Below are positions 45,597-58,791 of a DNA stretch of 64,000 nt, piece after piece. Positions within the stretch are counted from its first letter, which is position 1, and each line of letters begins with the position of its first letter. The stretch is taken from contig NC_059346.1 in NCBI RefSeq assembly GCF_019703515.2, positions 13,981,001 through 14,045,000 of the forward strand, read 5' to 3'. A program made the translations under genes and the position numbers. The DNA is from Myxocyprinus asiaticus (taxonomy: Eukaryota; Chordata; Actinopteri; Cypriniformes; Catostomidae). The notes beneath the pieces were generated by a model. It ran no database searches. It was not told the DNA's origin and worked only from the letters and a program-made list of their open reading frames with translations.

Positions 45597-48343
45597 CCAT
45601 GGACTAAGCCCTGCATAAGGGAAGGCTGACAAGTCTATCACTAGTATCTTCAGATGCTGTACTACAAGATTGAGTAATGTTATTCAGCTCCACAGCAAAG
45701 GAGTAGGGTGTCTCTCTGCAGAGCAGCATAGAGAGCATGCATCTCCCTGCCCAATCACTTTAACCATGTCATCAGAGATGTTCTCCCGCAACCACTACAA
45801 AGGACAGGACGGCACAGGGGCCCCTCAGTATCCACGACCCAAAAAGAAATCTGCAGTGCCAAAAAGAAGACAGCCAAATCCCAGAGTTGCTCTGATTTTG
45901 CATGGGAAAATCCATCGTTTCTTGCATGGATCTGCTGATCATACTGTCCAGCCTTCTGGGCTTTACAGTGCTGGAATTGAAGAAGAGGATGAGGTGGGGG
46001 AAGATGATGTTGAAAAGTTGCAAAATTACTGCAGGAGAGGATTGGCTTCAACAAAGGTCTGCTGCTCACCTCAGGTTTCAAATGGAGATGGGCTGGGATC
46101 AGTTTCTGGGGCACCATGTGTGGGGGAGGTGGAGCTAAATCGAGAGGGAGGTGTCAGGATTCCTTGCACTTTACAGTACAACAGTAGTTCGGCAGTGGTT
46201 CAGAATCAAATGACGCAAGGACTAAATGTAACTGAATGTTCTTCAGGGAGGGGACTCATTGGTGGGGAGCTTAAAAGACAGAAAGACTCATTAATATACA
46301 GGATAAATATGACTATGCAGGATAAAATTATTGAGGGGAATAATGAGGACTGTCAAGAGAAAGAATCAAGTGCCATCGTTGAGCACATACTTAAGGAATT
46401 GCGAGGGATCAATAAAATTCAAGAGGAGATTTCAGACTTAAGAGAGTACTTGACATCTGTAAGTGGTTCTGTTGAGGAGGTCTCCAGCTGTGTAGATGCC
46501 GTCCTAATGGAGATTGAATCTATGCGATCTGGAACCAAATCTGGTGTGGATACCTGGCCTGGGGCAATGGGTGGCACAGAAGGGCCCTCCCGCCATCACA
46601 AATCAAACAGTACTTTTACTCAAGGCTGTTACAAGCCTTACTCAGTTGAATCAACAAACAGCTGCATTGATATCCTCTCTGAATATCAAGTTCTTGATGA
46701 ACAGTGCAAAGAGGCTCCAAGCCAGGAATCAGCATTTAGCAGCTCAAATCAGCCATTTAGATCCCAGTGCATATTCACTAGTGCTCAGACTTCAGAACAC
46801 AATGAACCCAGTCAATTCACACAAAAGGCACCTGATGAAAGGTCAAATGTACCTGAAGGTACAGGGAAAAGAAAGCTAAGCTTTGGTTACCTTGAGCGCC
46901 AGGACGGACAGGACTGTCCCAGCACCAGTTCTCTATCTTCAGGTCAAAGTTCCAAGTCTGAGTCCGATCCAGAGAGACCCACTTCTGAAAAGTGCAACAC
47001 TGGGGTTGAAAGTGAGTACTGGAAAACAGTGCGGCTTAAACACAGTAGGAGTGGAGAGATTGGATGGAGTGAAGATGATTCTTGCTCCAGACAAGGCAGT
47101 TTTGAAGAGGCAGAGTGCTGCACAGGTGAAGTGGGCAGCTGGGTCACATCAAGAGTTGGGAATACGTGTACAATGGGCATCTCAGATCAAATATCTATCT
47201 TATCTGGTAAGCACAACAATTCTCCTGCTAGTACTTGCAGTATAGAGGATCAGAGGACTTTGAAGCAGTACAATGTGGATATGCTCCCTGAAGAACCTTT
47301 TTTGAGCTACCATAATTGCACAGGAGTTTGTGGCTGTCCTCAGAGCTCTGTTTATCAAACTGACATTTATGGCAATGAAAAAGTCTATGCATCATCTGTG
47401 TGTCTAAGTAACAACTTGACTATGACTGAATTTAAAGCAGGTTTTCATGAATCTTCCTCCTGTTTGAATTGCCCAGTAAAGGTTGCCTTTAGAAGTGAGT
47501 CAGTAGAAAGTGTGACTGTTGAGCCATCCAGTAAATCATCAACAATGGACAGGAACCTTCTTTATGAATGCACATCACTCTATAATCAAAATGTCCCTGC
47601 TTGGGAGCCTGACTCTACTGATGCCAGTAATGTGGCCTCTAATGTAAAAAAGTTTGGTAAAGCTGTTCTTGACATTAAAACTGCCTTGCGGGGTGCACTG
47701 AAGAAGCTGGACGGAACTACTGCAGCATTGCCTGGTGAAAAATTTGAAGCCAGTCCACTCATATCCCTAAGTGAGGAACAACAAGGAATAGTAAATGTCC
47801 AGTGTATAGAAACACAAAATGGAGAGACACCTCAGATAGAGACATTTTGTGTGGAAACTCCACAAACAGGGACACATAATTCAAAGCAGGCTCAAGCCAC
47901 AAGTACATCCAGTGGCTTTATGGAGACACCTGAATGCTTCTCCACCCAAGCAAAACCAGAATCAGAGTATGCTGGAGACAGTGAACACCAGCATAATACT
48001 GAAGATTCAGAAGATCCAAAATCTTCAAGGTTGGACTCAACCACCAGTAATTCCACCGATGTTCACTTACCACAGTGCCTCAGCACAGACCATATCCCAG
48101 CCTCTATGTCCTCTGAAAAACTAGCAGTTGAAAAGGAGCAGGGAACACTAGCAGGGGAAATGCAGCCTTCCACCATGTCCTGTACTGAAGCTGGAGGAAG
48201 TGAAGCAGAGCTAAGTTGGAGGGATGCACGTCGTTTGAAGTGCCTCAGGAGTTTCCAACAGATCCTTAGGGAGAAACGAGAGTCCAAAAGACATCTCTAT
48301 ATGGCGACGATGTCAACATTTTCTGAGGATGATTTCAATCCAG
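45597..48343 (+). CDS. unc13b: unc13b brain-type alternative 5' exon
   Basis: Large exon with a strong acceptor (tccttttcttccttag, ending 45596) and donor CCAG|GTATAT at 48344. The main ATG is at 45766 (A at -3) and the frame gives 859 codons before the splice. It joins exon 49078 as D-GSRDEDQ. The protein has a basic start (PRPKKKSAVPKRRQPNPR), a predicted coiled coil around residues 202-256 (IVEHILKELRGINKIQEEIS onward), a long Ser/Glu-rich disordered part and a basic helix near the end (SWRDARRLKCLRSFQQIL). Position and architecture match the unique N-terminus of bMunc13-2, whose coiled coil is reported to bind ELKS1 at active zones; that assignment is by architecture, not alignment. Four short upstream ORFs precede the ATG. 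Without splicing the frame continues into the intron to a stop at 48453. Confidence 0.85.
45599..45763 (+). promoter_or_regulatory. four upstream ORFs in the brain-type 5' leader
   Basis: ATGs at 45599 (two codons, ATG GAC TAA, strong context gccATGg), 45654 (seven codons), 45677 (nine codons, its ATG overlapping the preceding TAA) and 45737 (eight codons, stop ending 45763, two bases before the main ATG at 45766). All terminate before the main start, an arrangement expected to reduce or regulate initiation of the long N-terminal isoform. Confidence 0.65.
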
Positions 48344-49077
48344 GTATATATAGTTTTGAGGCCCAAAACCTTGCTTCTTTACAAATGTGTAAAATGATCT
48401 TGGCTGGATTTGCAGTTTTGCAGTGTAGTTTCTTTGAACTCAGTCAAATATAAATTTACTATCTTGTCAGATATAGAAAGTACGTTATTCTGCTTACTTT
48501 GTCCATGGCCATGCATGTGAAATGTTTGATCATGGAAATAATTTAAAGTCTATACCAGAATAGTGTTGTAATTAGGTGTTGTCTGTAAAATATTAGATCT
48601 GTAATTAGGTGGAGAAACTGCTGACTTGTGTAGCCAGTGGGTGTTTGTTCCATTCCTGCAGATGTATTAACAAGCACCCTGCTTGGTGTTGAACCAGTCC
48701 TATTCCCCCTGCTCGGGGCAAACTAATTACACTAATTGAAATGAAAAGAAAACAAACCTGACATGAAAGCAGAGTTTAGGGATAATTTAGGAGCCATTAT
48801 AAAATGAATAAGACATCTCAATAAAACTTTTATGAACTCTTGTAGATCAATTGCATAGTCCCCACAGTTATGCAGCTCGGTCTCCTGGTCCATATGTATG
48901 TATGCATGTATGTATGTACATAGACTAGCTTAATAAACTCCATGTCTGCAGATGCAAATATGTTCATGGACAGGGAGTTTAATTGCTTTTTAGTGTTGTC
49001 TGATGTCTGGTTAAAAGGGCTGTCTGGTTCTGATTAAACATGGTGTGATACCTTGATGTACCATTTGTTGTTTTCAG

Positions 49078-49100
49078 ATGGCAGCCGGGATGAAGATCAG
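49078..49100 (+). CDS. unc13b: unc13b 23-nt exon DGSRDEDQ
   Basis: Between TTTTCAG and GTTATA. With the last base of the brain-type exon it encodes DGSRDEDQ and ends in phase 0, joining exon 49942. It cannot follow exon 28575-28662, which ends in phase 0, without a frameshift, so it belongs to the brain-type transcript. The donor GTTATA is weak, leaving room for regulation. Confidence 0.75.
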
Positions 49101-49941
49101 GTTATATCTTTTTCACATTGTCCACAAATGCCTTAATGTGTTAGTGTTGTTTGCAATGCTAAAGGTTAAAAATATGTTTGTAGGTTTTTAAATGTGCATG
49201 GTGCAAACAAGCCCTTTGATCTAGGTTTACTGCATTGTGTTGAATTACTAGTGTCTGTATTTTATTTATTTTGTTCTGATTTGTTCTCATGGCTTGTTTT
49301 CAATGCTGCATTGTAAATATTTCACACATTTTCAGTCCATGTTATTGATTGTGGCTCATTCTGTATAAAAGTATCCCTCCCGGTTTTAAAGAAATAAGTC
49401 ATATAAAATAGAAACTGTGATAGCAGATAAATCATAAGGCCTATTGCTGAAGTAGCTGAGTTAGAGTTTCATAGCAAAGATTTTTTTTCACTAGCTATAT
49501 TGTTGATATCATTTGCATGATTGCTTTCTTTGCGAAAAGTTAAGTCTGCAGCTTTCTGTATTCATTTAGTATCAAAAACAAAAATCTAGCACCCTTTCTC
49601 AGTGTTAGATTAAAGATCATATTTTTTCTGAAAAAGTAAATTATATTGTAATTTTTTGACAGAAAGTGGACATTAAAACCCTTGAGTTGTAGGTTTCTGA
49701 GCCCCTACATGTTTAAGCCTGTCTTGACCAAAAATTTCCTCATGACTAGAAGATGCTGATTGTAGTCATAAACATAGTGGTGAAACTCATTCAACCAAAC
49801 AGCTGGGCTTTCTCTATTCCTTTCACTCTCACCTCTCACTTTGTTTCCCCATTTTCAGTATTTGCTGTTTTATTGTCTACAAGCAGTTCATTTTTGCTCT
49901 TGTAACACATGACAATGTGATCAATCTCTCGTCTCTAACAG

Positions 49942-49985
49942 AATATCAATGGAGACCACATCAAACATCCATGGGCCAAACCTAG
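49942..49985 (+). CDS. unc13b: unc13b exon NINGDHIKHPWAKP
   Basis: A 44-nt exon between CTAACAG and AG|GTATGA, starting in phase 0. It reads NINGDHIKHPWAKP and its last two bases are completed as Ser by the next exon. It is the common acceptor for exon 28575-28662, exon 49078-49100 and, by phase, the giant exon's donor at 26815. Confidence 0.85.
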
Positions 49986-50090
49986 GTATGATCTCTCAGG
50001 TTTTTACACATTAGCTGTTCTTCATCACTAATTTTTCAGAATACTCTTTCAGTATCTTTTCATTTATTTATCTCTGCCTTTTATTTTCAG

Positions 50091-50166
50091 TGGAGAAGGA
50101 ATATTTGGCATTGATAGCATGCCTGATCTTAGAAAGAAGAAGCCTATCCCATTGGTTAGCGAAGTG
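50091..50166 (+). CDS. unc13b: unc13b exon GEGIFGIDSMPDLRKKKPIP
   Basis: A 76-nt exon between TTTTCAG and GTGAGC. It encodes S-GEGIFGIDSMPDLRKKKPIP then LVSEV. IDSMPD(L/I)R.(K/R)KP(I/L)PLVS is a hallmark of the region before the C1 domain in all Munc13s. It ends in phase 0. Confidence 0.95.
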
Positions 50167-50431
50167 GTGAGCTTTTTTTTTTTTTCTTCTCTTTTTTCTT
50201 TCCAAAGTATTTAGCAAACTATGACACTAACATGGAAACACAATTTTCTGTCACATTTCTTAGTAATATTTCCTCTATACTGGTTTTATTGTCATGTATA
50301 CATATTAACCTTACTCTAGCCTATCTCTTTTCTAACCTAGTTCTTTTAATTCTTAAGTTAAACATATAACTGAAACCTCAATAAACATCTAATTTTGTCA
50401 ATATTTTTCTAATGCTTTCCATCATTACCAG

Positions 50432-50437
50432 GCCATG
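50432..50437 (+). CDS. unc13b: unc13b 6-nt microexon encoding Ala-Met
   Basis: GCCATG between a good acceptor (CATTACCAG) and a strong donor (GTAAGT). Inserted between VSEV and SLVQSRKAG it gives VSEVAMSLVQSRKAG, which is the UNC13A reading (VSDLAMSLVQSRKAG), while the UNC13B sequence I remember lacks AM. It is symmetric (phase 0/0), so inclusion or skipping keeps the frame. Too short for standard gene prediction. Confidence 0.85.
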
Positions 50438-52040
50438 GTAAGTTAACCTTTTTATTAGTGCATCACTATGCACTGTAACTTTTTTAGTTTGATATTTAGC
50501 TCAGAGCAGACTGAAATGGTATCATTTTCTTAAGTTTATACATCATTGGTTTAGGTGTGGAATGTTATTTAAGGTACAATGCCATATGTAATATATAAAT
50601 ATCATAACAATGAAAAGTAGAAAATAATTCAAGAAATTCAAGAAGTATTTAATATATTTCTGATTATGCCTATTTCAGTAAGGCTGTTTAAATGTGCTTA
50701 AATTCATTTTCAAGGTTTGATTGCATCAGCTTTGGTTTACTGCTCAATTCTGCTGCTAAGGAATGTAGCAATAGTGCTATATGTTCATTGAATAACAGTA
50801 CAATATGTGAATGACATGACATTCTGTCTATAATTGGTGTGTCTTTCATCCAAAAGTGTGCTCTTCAGACTAGTATTGCGGTAAAACAATTGTTTGAAGA
50901 GTAGCTAAGAGCTGTTTTTGTTTATAATGGATTTTGGAGGCCATATATTTGCAGCTGTACTTTGCACCCATTTAATACAATTTTTAGGTTAAAATGTATA
51001 TAAAGATAAATAAGTTAATACCATTTTTAATTTTCTTTTTGTCTTCACTAGTTCATTTTAAAAGGTCCTGCAGTGTGACACATGAATTATTGTTCATAGA
51101 AAGCTACGTGCATATTAATGATAAAAGAATTAGCAAAACCAAGATAATTTTAGATGTAGTATTCCACAGGACATGTCAAATTCCCAAAAGTTTTCAACTA
51201 CCCATGCACAGTTTATAATTAAGCAATCCGGATGATTTTGATGGATTTTACTTCTAGATGCTCTCTGTTCAAATACTGAATAAGCTAAATAAATACTGTA
51301 TGGATTTGATGGGATTTTTATGATGTTACAACCTAAAATATTTCTTTTTTACATCTGCAGAAGGACTGTTTTTTTGTGCTATTATTCTCCTAAAAATATC
51401 ATATTGATGCTTGTATTAACTGTAGCTTGCAGGTATTTTTTCATTGCAAAAAAGGACAGACAGTTTTTAACTGAACTTCAGCCATGACCTACCAGCCCCC
51501 TCACCCTGTACGACTCACAGAAAAATTGACGGCTGGAGGAAAGATAAAGACCAGCCATTTGTGTGCTGAATAGCTTTCACTAAATATGAGAGGATAAATT
51601 GTGCTTTTAGCCTTGCTCTCGTGGAAAATAAATCATACATCTGGTTTGCTGGTCTGCTTGAAATAGTCCTTTAGACTATTTTCACATGGCATAGAAGTCT
51701 TTGCTTATTGTGTGTTTTTGGTGCCATTCGTTGTGATGCAGCTGGTATATGGAAATTCAAGTTAGCAGTGAAGCACTAAGAAGCAGGCTGCCCTTAATGG
51801 GCAAATAGTGTTTAGCATAGTAATGTGAGTGCTGTTAAAAACAGACATGGACTAGCATGTGCCAACAGTTCAAGAAAACATTGCAGACAATAATGCTGTC
51901 TTCATAACTTGATGGCCAGTAAAGCCTAAAGCACACTGCATGAGCACAAATAAACAGAACCAATATGATATGATGATTGCTACAACTAATAATAGTATAA
52001 TTAAGCAGATGTTGATTTTCGACCGTTGTTCCTCTCTCAG
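50438..52040 (+). other. intron between microexon and exon 52041
   Basis: AT-rich, with no exon, transposon coding sequence or large repeat recognised. Confidence 0.6.
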
Positions 52041-52115
52041 TCTCTGGTGCAGTCCAGGAAAGCAGGGATATCACACGCATTAGCTGTACGCTCATCACTG
52101 AAGGATGAAGAACTG
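52041..52115 (+). CDS. unc13b: unc13b exon SLVQSRKAGISHALAVRS
   Basis: A 75-nt exon between CTCTCAG and GTAAGA. It encodes SLVQSRKAGISHALAVRS then SLKDEEL, continuing to [10 protein letters not shown] in the next exon. SLKDEEL at this position favours UNC13B over UNC13A (TLNNEEL), from memory. Phase 0/0. Confidence 0.95.
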
Positions 52116-52986
52116 GTAAGACATGCAAGATACACATCAACATCTCTTTCTGTCTGCCTGTCACTTAATTTATTAGTGGTGTTTGCTAAGGCAAGCATCA
52201 CTATTCATAATGTTCATACATGAGAATAGGAAATGAATGATACTTCAAATCGGGTGACTTGTTGAGGAGAGGTGTGCTATTACTTTTCTAAGCAATCGAG
52301 TGTGGGATTATCATCTGGACAATAAAAACAGGCAAAAAATTATGTATATTTACATAGACATAGGTATATATCATTGCTAGACACTAGAATATCATAGAGG
52401 CTTGGGGGAGAGCACTTATGACTTGGACCAGTATGCAGTCACCTGCAACACACAAGCTATGCCCTAGAAACCTCCTAAAAACAATATGTAAAGCCCGAAG
52501 CATTGCACTTAAACCACTAAGAACTCCTTCGCTTCTGCGTTGCATTTCTTCAGAAAATATAAAAATGTAGTTTTACTTGTTGTCTTAAACTTTTGGAACA
52601 CATTTTTATTGCAAACAAACTAAATATGGGGGTGTATACCCATAACATGACATCTGTATTTAGATAAAGATGCCTGATGTCACTCTCATTTGGTCATCAC
52701 TGTGACACCTGTCTGCCTACTCCTATAACAACACCAAAAGCCTTAACAAGAATTTATAAAGCACATATTACGTACCTACAACTATTTTGTTCTCCTCACC
52801 ACTTTTGTATTTTTCTGTTTTAGCCCTCTTTACAGCTTTCTGCCTTTTCAACACATCCTACATATTATCTGGCCTTTGTTTGTTTTGAAAAATTTTAATA
52901 TTTGTCGTCTTCAGGGTTACAACAAGGGACCATTTCTGCCAGAAACTATTTCAAATTGCCTTCTCCTTTTTTTTTTCTCTCTGTAG

Positions 52987-53253
<267 letters not shown>

Positions 53254-54875
53254 TAAAATCTTGTTACTAGTGTTTACACTACAATTGATTGTTCAAACCT
53301 AGAGGCCTTGCGGAGCTGAACACAGCAAAACCTAACGTTTTTCATTTACATTAGTAAATGTACTGCTGTCATATTCATATCTCTGTGTAGAATACATTGT
53401 TGTGATACATTGTATTGCATGCAAGCAGTATATTTATAGAGGTATCTTATTTTGTCGCATTATAATTAGTGGTCGACCGATATATCACGAGGCCAATAAA
53501 TCAGCCGATATTCTGACTTCTTTAAATTATTGGCTTCGGCCGATACATTTTCCCATTTGGCTGATTTGTTTCTTGAGGGTGCCAAAAATCGTCTACTTGC
53601 ATGTCAAGTCAAGTCATTTTTATTTGTAGAGCACCTTTCACAACACACATCGTTTCAGAGCAGTTTTACAGAAAATCATGCATTAACAGAAAATGAAACT
53701 GTAATATCTATAATGTCTTAAGAGTCATCATTGTGTAGTTTGATAAAATATGATTGTGAATTGTGTTTAAAAATAAGTAATTAAATAATTATTGTATTTA
53801 GAAACCCAGTGAGCAAGCCGAAGGCGACTATGGCAAGGAACACAAAACTCCATAAGATGTTGTTTAATGGAGAAAAATAACCTTGGGAGAAACCAGGCTC
53901 AATGTGTGTCTTTGAAGTCCATCCTGGATTAACTGCAGAAGTTCACATAGATGCAATTGTCCTTGTTAGTTGCCTGATGAAGGGTTTTGTTGGCAGTTAA
54001 TTGATAGTCTATGTATTCCATTTCAAGAGTGTAGTCCATCATTAGACCTAGGTGATGCAGGCAGAGATCAGTTAGGTGCATTGCAGTTCAACCTGGCTGG
54101 TAATTTCGATGAGGTCTATCCTAAGTCCAAGGTTCAGGCAATGGCTTATGAAGTATCCCATGTCTTATGGTTGGAGTTGGCATCAGTTCATCCTCTGAAG
54201 TCCATCGTAATAGACTGAAGTGATGATTGGCTGGCACCGGCTGCTATTAGTCATCATCAATCAGCGACACGTAGCAGTGGAGTCAACACGAAGCAGGAAT
54301 GGAGCTGGATCCAGCCGGTTCTGGTGACCTCAGGATTGGAGTCCCGAGGTTGAGACAGGGAAACAAATAGAATAATATTAGCATAGATGCCATTCAATTT
54401 ATTGAAGAGTTATGGATCATGATCAGTGTTTCTGGTTCCGGCAGACCTAACTAAAGCAGCCTAATTGTGAGTTGAAGGATAAATTAGGTGTATGCCTGGC
54501 TAAATAGATGAGTCTTTAGTCTAGACTTAAACTGAGTGAGTGTGTCTGCATCTCGAACAGTGTTAGGGAGACTATTCCATAGTTTAGGAGCCAAATATGA
54601 AAAGGATCTACCTCCTTTTGTGGATTTTGATATTCTAGGAACTATTAACAGGCCAGAATTTTGCGATCATAATGAATGTGATGGAATATATTGTGGTAGA
54701 AGGTCAGTTAAGTACTGTGGAGCTAGACCATTCAAAGCTTTGTATGTAGTTAACAGAATTTTAAAATTAATATGAAATTTAACAGGTAGCCAATGTTACG
54801 ACGATAAATTGGGGCTAATGTGATCATATTTCTTGGTGCTAGTCAGCTCTCAGTGTCTTAATTTAGCAGTATTTC

Positions 54876-57099
54876 TTAGCTGGAAGAATGCTGTTCTACA
54901 AACATTTTGGTCATTTGATTTTCAAAGGACAGATTGGTATCAAATATACCTAAGTTCTTTGCTGTTGAAGACGATGTAACAGTACATTCATCGAGAGACA
55001 AATTATATTTTAGTGGCTTGTTTTTAGAGGTTTTTGGTCCAATAATTAGTACCTCTGTTTTGTCAGAATTGAGTAGAAGGACATTTCTGGCCATCCAATC
55101 TTTTATTTCATTGATACACTCTGCTGATTTGGAGACTTGTGAAATTTCATCAGGTTTTGAAGAAATATAAAGTTGGGTATCGTCGGCATAACAGTGGAAA
55201 CTTATTCCATGATTCCTGATAATATCTCCCAGGGGAAGCATATACAAGGAGAAAATTCCTCATTTACACAGACAAAGTGGTAGCGGTCTGCTAAACAGGA
55301 CCTAAACCATGCTAATGCAAGTCCACAAATGTCAACATAATTCTCTAGCTTATTTAAGAGAATGTTGTGATCTATCATGTCTAATGCAGCACTAAGATCT
55401 AAAAGCACTAGAAGTGAGATGCAGCCGCGATCAGATGATAAGAGCAAGTCATTTGTAACTCTGATAAGTACAGTCTCTGTACTGTGATGGGGCCTAAATC
55501 CTGACTGAAATTGTTCATATATACTATTTCTCTGTAGAAATGAACATAGTTGGGAGGCTACTACCTTTTCTAGTATTTTCGATTTAAATGGATACAAATC
55601 GGAGATTTGAAATCGGTCTGTAAATAGCCAGTTCTCCAGGATCAAGTTGTGGCTTCTTAATAGCGGTTTGATAACTGCCAATTTAAAGTTTCTTGGGACA
55701 TGTCCTAAGGATAGCGAGGAGTTAATAATATTAAGAAGAGGTTCTGAGATTACAGGATTTACCTCTTTTAAGAGCTTAGATGGTATTGGATCAAACATAC
55801 ATGTTGTGGCTTTTGATGTTTCGATAAGTTTTGTTAGCTCTTCATGACCTATGACAGCGAAGGATAGAAGTTGCACATGAGGAAAATTATGAGGCACCAA
55901 TTTTACTTCTGATTATTTCAATTTCATTAGTAAAGAAATTCATGAAGTCATTACTCTTGTGCTGCAATGGAATATCTGGTTCTGTTGAGGCTTTATTCCA
56001 AACCAATTTAGCCACAGTATTGAATAAACACCTAGGATTGTTATGGTTATTTTCTATGAGTTTGCTAAAACATGCTGACCTGGCAGCTTTTAGTGCCTGT
56101 CTGTAGCTACAGACACTATCCTTCCATGCACCGCGAAATACCTCTAATTATTTATTCTTCCACTTGCGCTCCATTTTCCGAGCTGCTCTCTTGAGAGCAT
56201 GAGTGTGATCATTGTACCATGGTGCAGGGCTTTTTTCTTTAATTTTCTGTTATTTCATCAAGTTCTTCTAGGCTTTGGGGCTTACTGAGTGTATGAGATA
56301 GATCTGGAAGATTATTAGTGAAGCTATCTTTAGTGGTCAAAAGAATAGTTCTACCTGAATGATAGCATGGTGTGGATTGAGTAACATTAGCTGATCGCAG
56401 CATACAAGAGATGAGGTAATGATCTGAGATGTCATCGCTCTGTGGAAGAATTTCTATAGTATCAACATCAATTCCATATGACAGAATTAAATCTAGCGTA
56501 TGATTATGGCGATGAGTTGGTCCTGTCACATTTTGTCTGACTCCAAGGAGTTGAGAATATCGATAAATGCTAATCCCAATGTGTCATTTTCATTATCTAT
56601 GAGAATGTTGAAGTCACCAACAATTAAAGCTCTATCTACAGCAACTACAAGATCTGATAAAAATTATTATATTAATTAGCAAATTCACCAAGGAAATCAG
56701 AATAAGGCCCGGGTGATCTATATACTGTAGCAAAGGCAAAAGACGACAGAGTTTTTTATTTATATCTGACGGTGTCACATTAAGCACTATAAGTTCAAAA
56801 GACTTAAACTTATATCCTGTCCTCTGAGTAACACCAAAAACATCACTGTAAATTGTAGCAACACCTCCTCTTCGACCCTTCAGACAAGTCTCATGTTTAT
56901 AACAATAACCTGTGGGAGTAGATTCATTTAAACTAATATATTCATCTGGTTTAAGCCAGGTTTCAGTCAAACAGAGCGCATCCAAACTATGATCTGTAAT
57001 AATTTCATTTACAATTAGTGCTTTGGTAGAAAGAGATCTAATGTTTAGTAGCCCTACCTTCATATGATGTTTATCTTTAATTATTTTTGTTTTGTTCAA
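54876..57099 (-). pseudogene. LINE ORF2: endonuclease and reverse transcriptase, broken
   Basis: The N-terminal piece 57099-56632 is an APE-type endonuclease (GLLNIRSLSTKALIVNEII, LCLTETWLKPDE, GGVATIYSD), continued in 56529-56239 (DISDHYLISC). The RT follows in 55900-55202 (FDPIPSKLLK, FQSGFRPHHSTETVLIRVT, LLDLSAALDMIDHNILL) and 55247-54876 with the catalytic CYADDTQLYIS near 55179-55215. Stops and frameshifts separate the pieces, and sequence is missing between 55900 and 56239 in the main frame. Confidence 0.87.
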
Positions 57100-57305
57100 G
57101 TTTGACCTTAATCAAATTTTTTCTAAATGATTTAGTGAGAGTTTTGTGTTTGGTAGTTTGGGGGAACAGACACAGTCTCTGTGTGATATCTAGGTGATAC
57201 AGTCTCTATGTGTTGTAGTTTATGTGACCTGTGTGATGTCTCAAGGCAGCTAGCAGATGTTCGGATTAACCAGTTTGTCTGCTTCCTGACCTGGGCCCCA
57301 GTTAG

Positions 57306-58413
57306 TCAAATACTATCATTATTAAGACTATGAGCCAAATTACTAGAGAGGAGAGCGGCACCTTCCTTGGAGGGATGGAGTCCGTCTCTCTTTAGCAGGT
57401 CAGGTCTACCCCAAAAACTCTTCCAATTGTCTATAAATCCTATGCTATTCACCAGACACCACTCAGACATCCAACCATTGAGTGATGCTAATCTACTATA
57501 AACCTCGTCACCACAATGAGCAGGGAGGGGGCCAGAGCACATTACAGTGTCTGACATCGTTTTTGCAAGTTCACACACCTCTTTAACATTATTTTTAGTG
57601 ATCTCCGACTGGCAAAGCCAAAGTCAGCAGTGCTGACATGAATAACAATTTTAGAAAATCTATGTTTAGCATTAGCCAGCACTTGTAAATTTTATCTGAT
57701 GTCAGATGCTCTGGCACCCGAAATGCATTTAACAATAATGGCTGGAGTCACTATTTCCACGTTCCTTATAATAGAATCACCAATTATTAGGGCTCTTTCA
57801 ACATGATTCTCAGTGGGGAGAATCGATTGGAAATCCTAACAGGAATGGGAGAGTGGTGTCGCTTTGCTGAGTGAGTATGCTGCCGAGATGTCACCCAAAC
57901 GCCCTGCTGCTGGGGCTCTAGAGCCGGAACCAAAGTGTTTGTGTTGCTCGTTGTACTACCCGCATCCGAAACAGTATCTACTGGCTTCTCTTTCTCACTG
58001 ACCTCCACTAGCGTTCAGATGCGTGTCTCTAACTCATTAAAGTTCTCCGTCAGCCTGACTAATTCCTTACATTTATCACATGTGAATCCCTCACTGCTGA
58101 TGGAAGAAGCTATTGTAAACATGTGACATGCAATGCAGGAAGAAATAACATGAGCGGATGCCATGACTGACTTTAATTGATTGTTGTTGTTGTTGTTGGT
58201 TGTTCCTGAGAGGTGAGGGTTTGAGATCGATGTGAATTCCTCACACAATTGTTTGTTGTTATGGTTGTTCTTGATAAGCGGTGCTTTGAGATCTGTGCAA
58301 TAATCCGTGTAACACAGAGGAGAAAAACAGGTGCACACTGTAAAATGCGCGCAGTTTAGTAACGATAAAAATAGAAAGCAGATGCATGCAGAAAATGCAC
58401 GCAGGTGAATCAC
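57306..58413 (-). pseudogene. LINE ORF1 with Cys/His finger and SGNH esterase, broken
   Basis: The piece 58413-58015 carries a short Cys/His segment (CIACHMF...FTCDKCKEL) followed by a coiled-coil-like stretch. 57578-57306 carries an SGNH-hydrolase C-terminus with the block LLKRDGLHPSKEGAALLS (the catalytic D..H motif). Finger or coil plus esterase is the ORF1 architecture of CR1-type LINEs. Frames are interrupted at about 58010 and between 57787 and 57578. Confidence 0.75.
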
Positions 58414-58791
58414 GATAAGAGAATAATGCGGGGGAAAACACGATGCGTGCTAAAAAATGGCAGATGTTAAGGATTAAAAGCTGAAAACAGATAGATAAGC
58501 AATGCTAAAAAAGCTAGCAGGCTACAAACACAGACTCGAGCTAAGCGCCAGCAGCAACAGGTAAAATACACACAGATGAAACAGTAGAAAAGCGGAAAAA
58601 CCCAAAACATGCAGTAAAATGACAAAGGATAAAACGATGAACGTATGAGAATAAGAATAAGCAATGCTGAGCAGGCTAGCAGGCTACAAACACTCCTGCA
58701 GCGTGCCGTCAGCAACAGGAACAGGAAGTCCCATGTTAAGCGACTGAGACATGTAAACGACCAGTCACGGTTCTTTTTGTTGTTACGTGCC

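Larger units (their letters stand above)
53603..58791 (-). mobile_element. L2/CR1-like LINE with esterase-type ORF1, minus strand
   Basis: The 3' end lies at 53603, where the minus strand reads AATAAAAATGACTTGACTTG, a simple-repeat tail typical of L2/CR1 LINEs. Going 5', the minus strand holds a long 3' UTR (53603-54875), ORF2 remnants with RT and endonuclease, and ORF1 remnants with an esterase. The 5' end lies near or beyond 58791 and may resume at 59684 after the LTR insertion. Many frameshifts make it inactive. Copies of its 3' end occur at 27741 and 30262. Confidence 0.85.
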
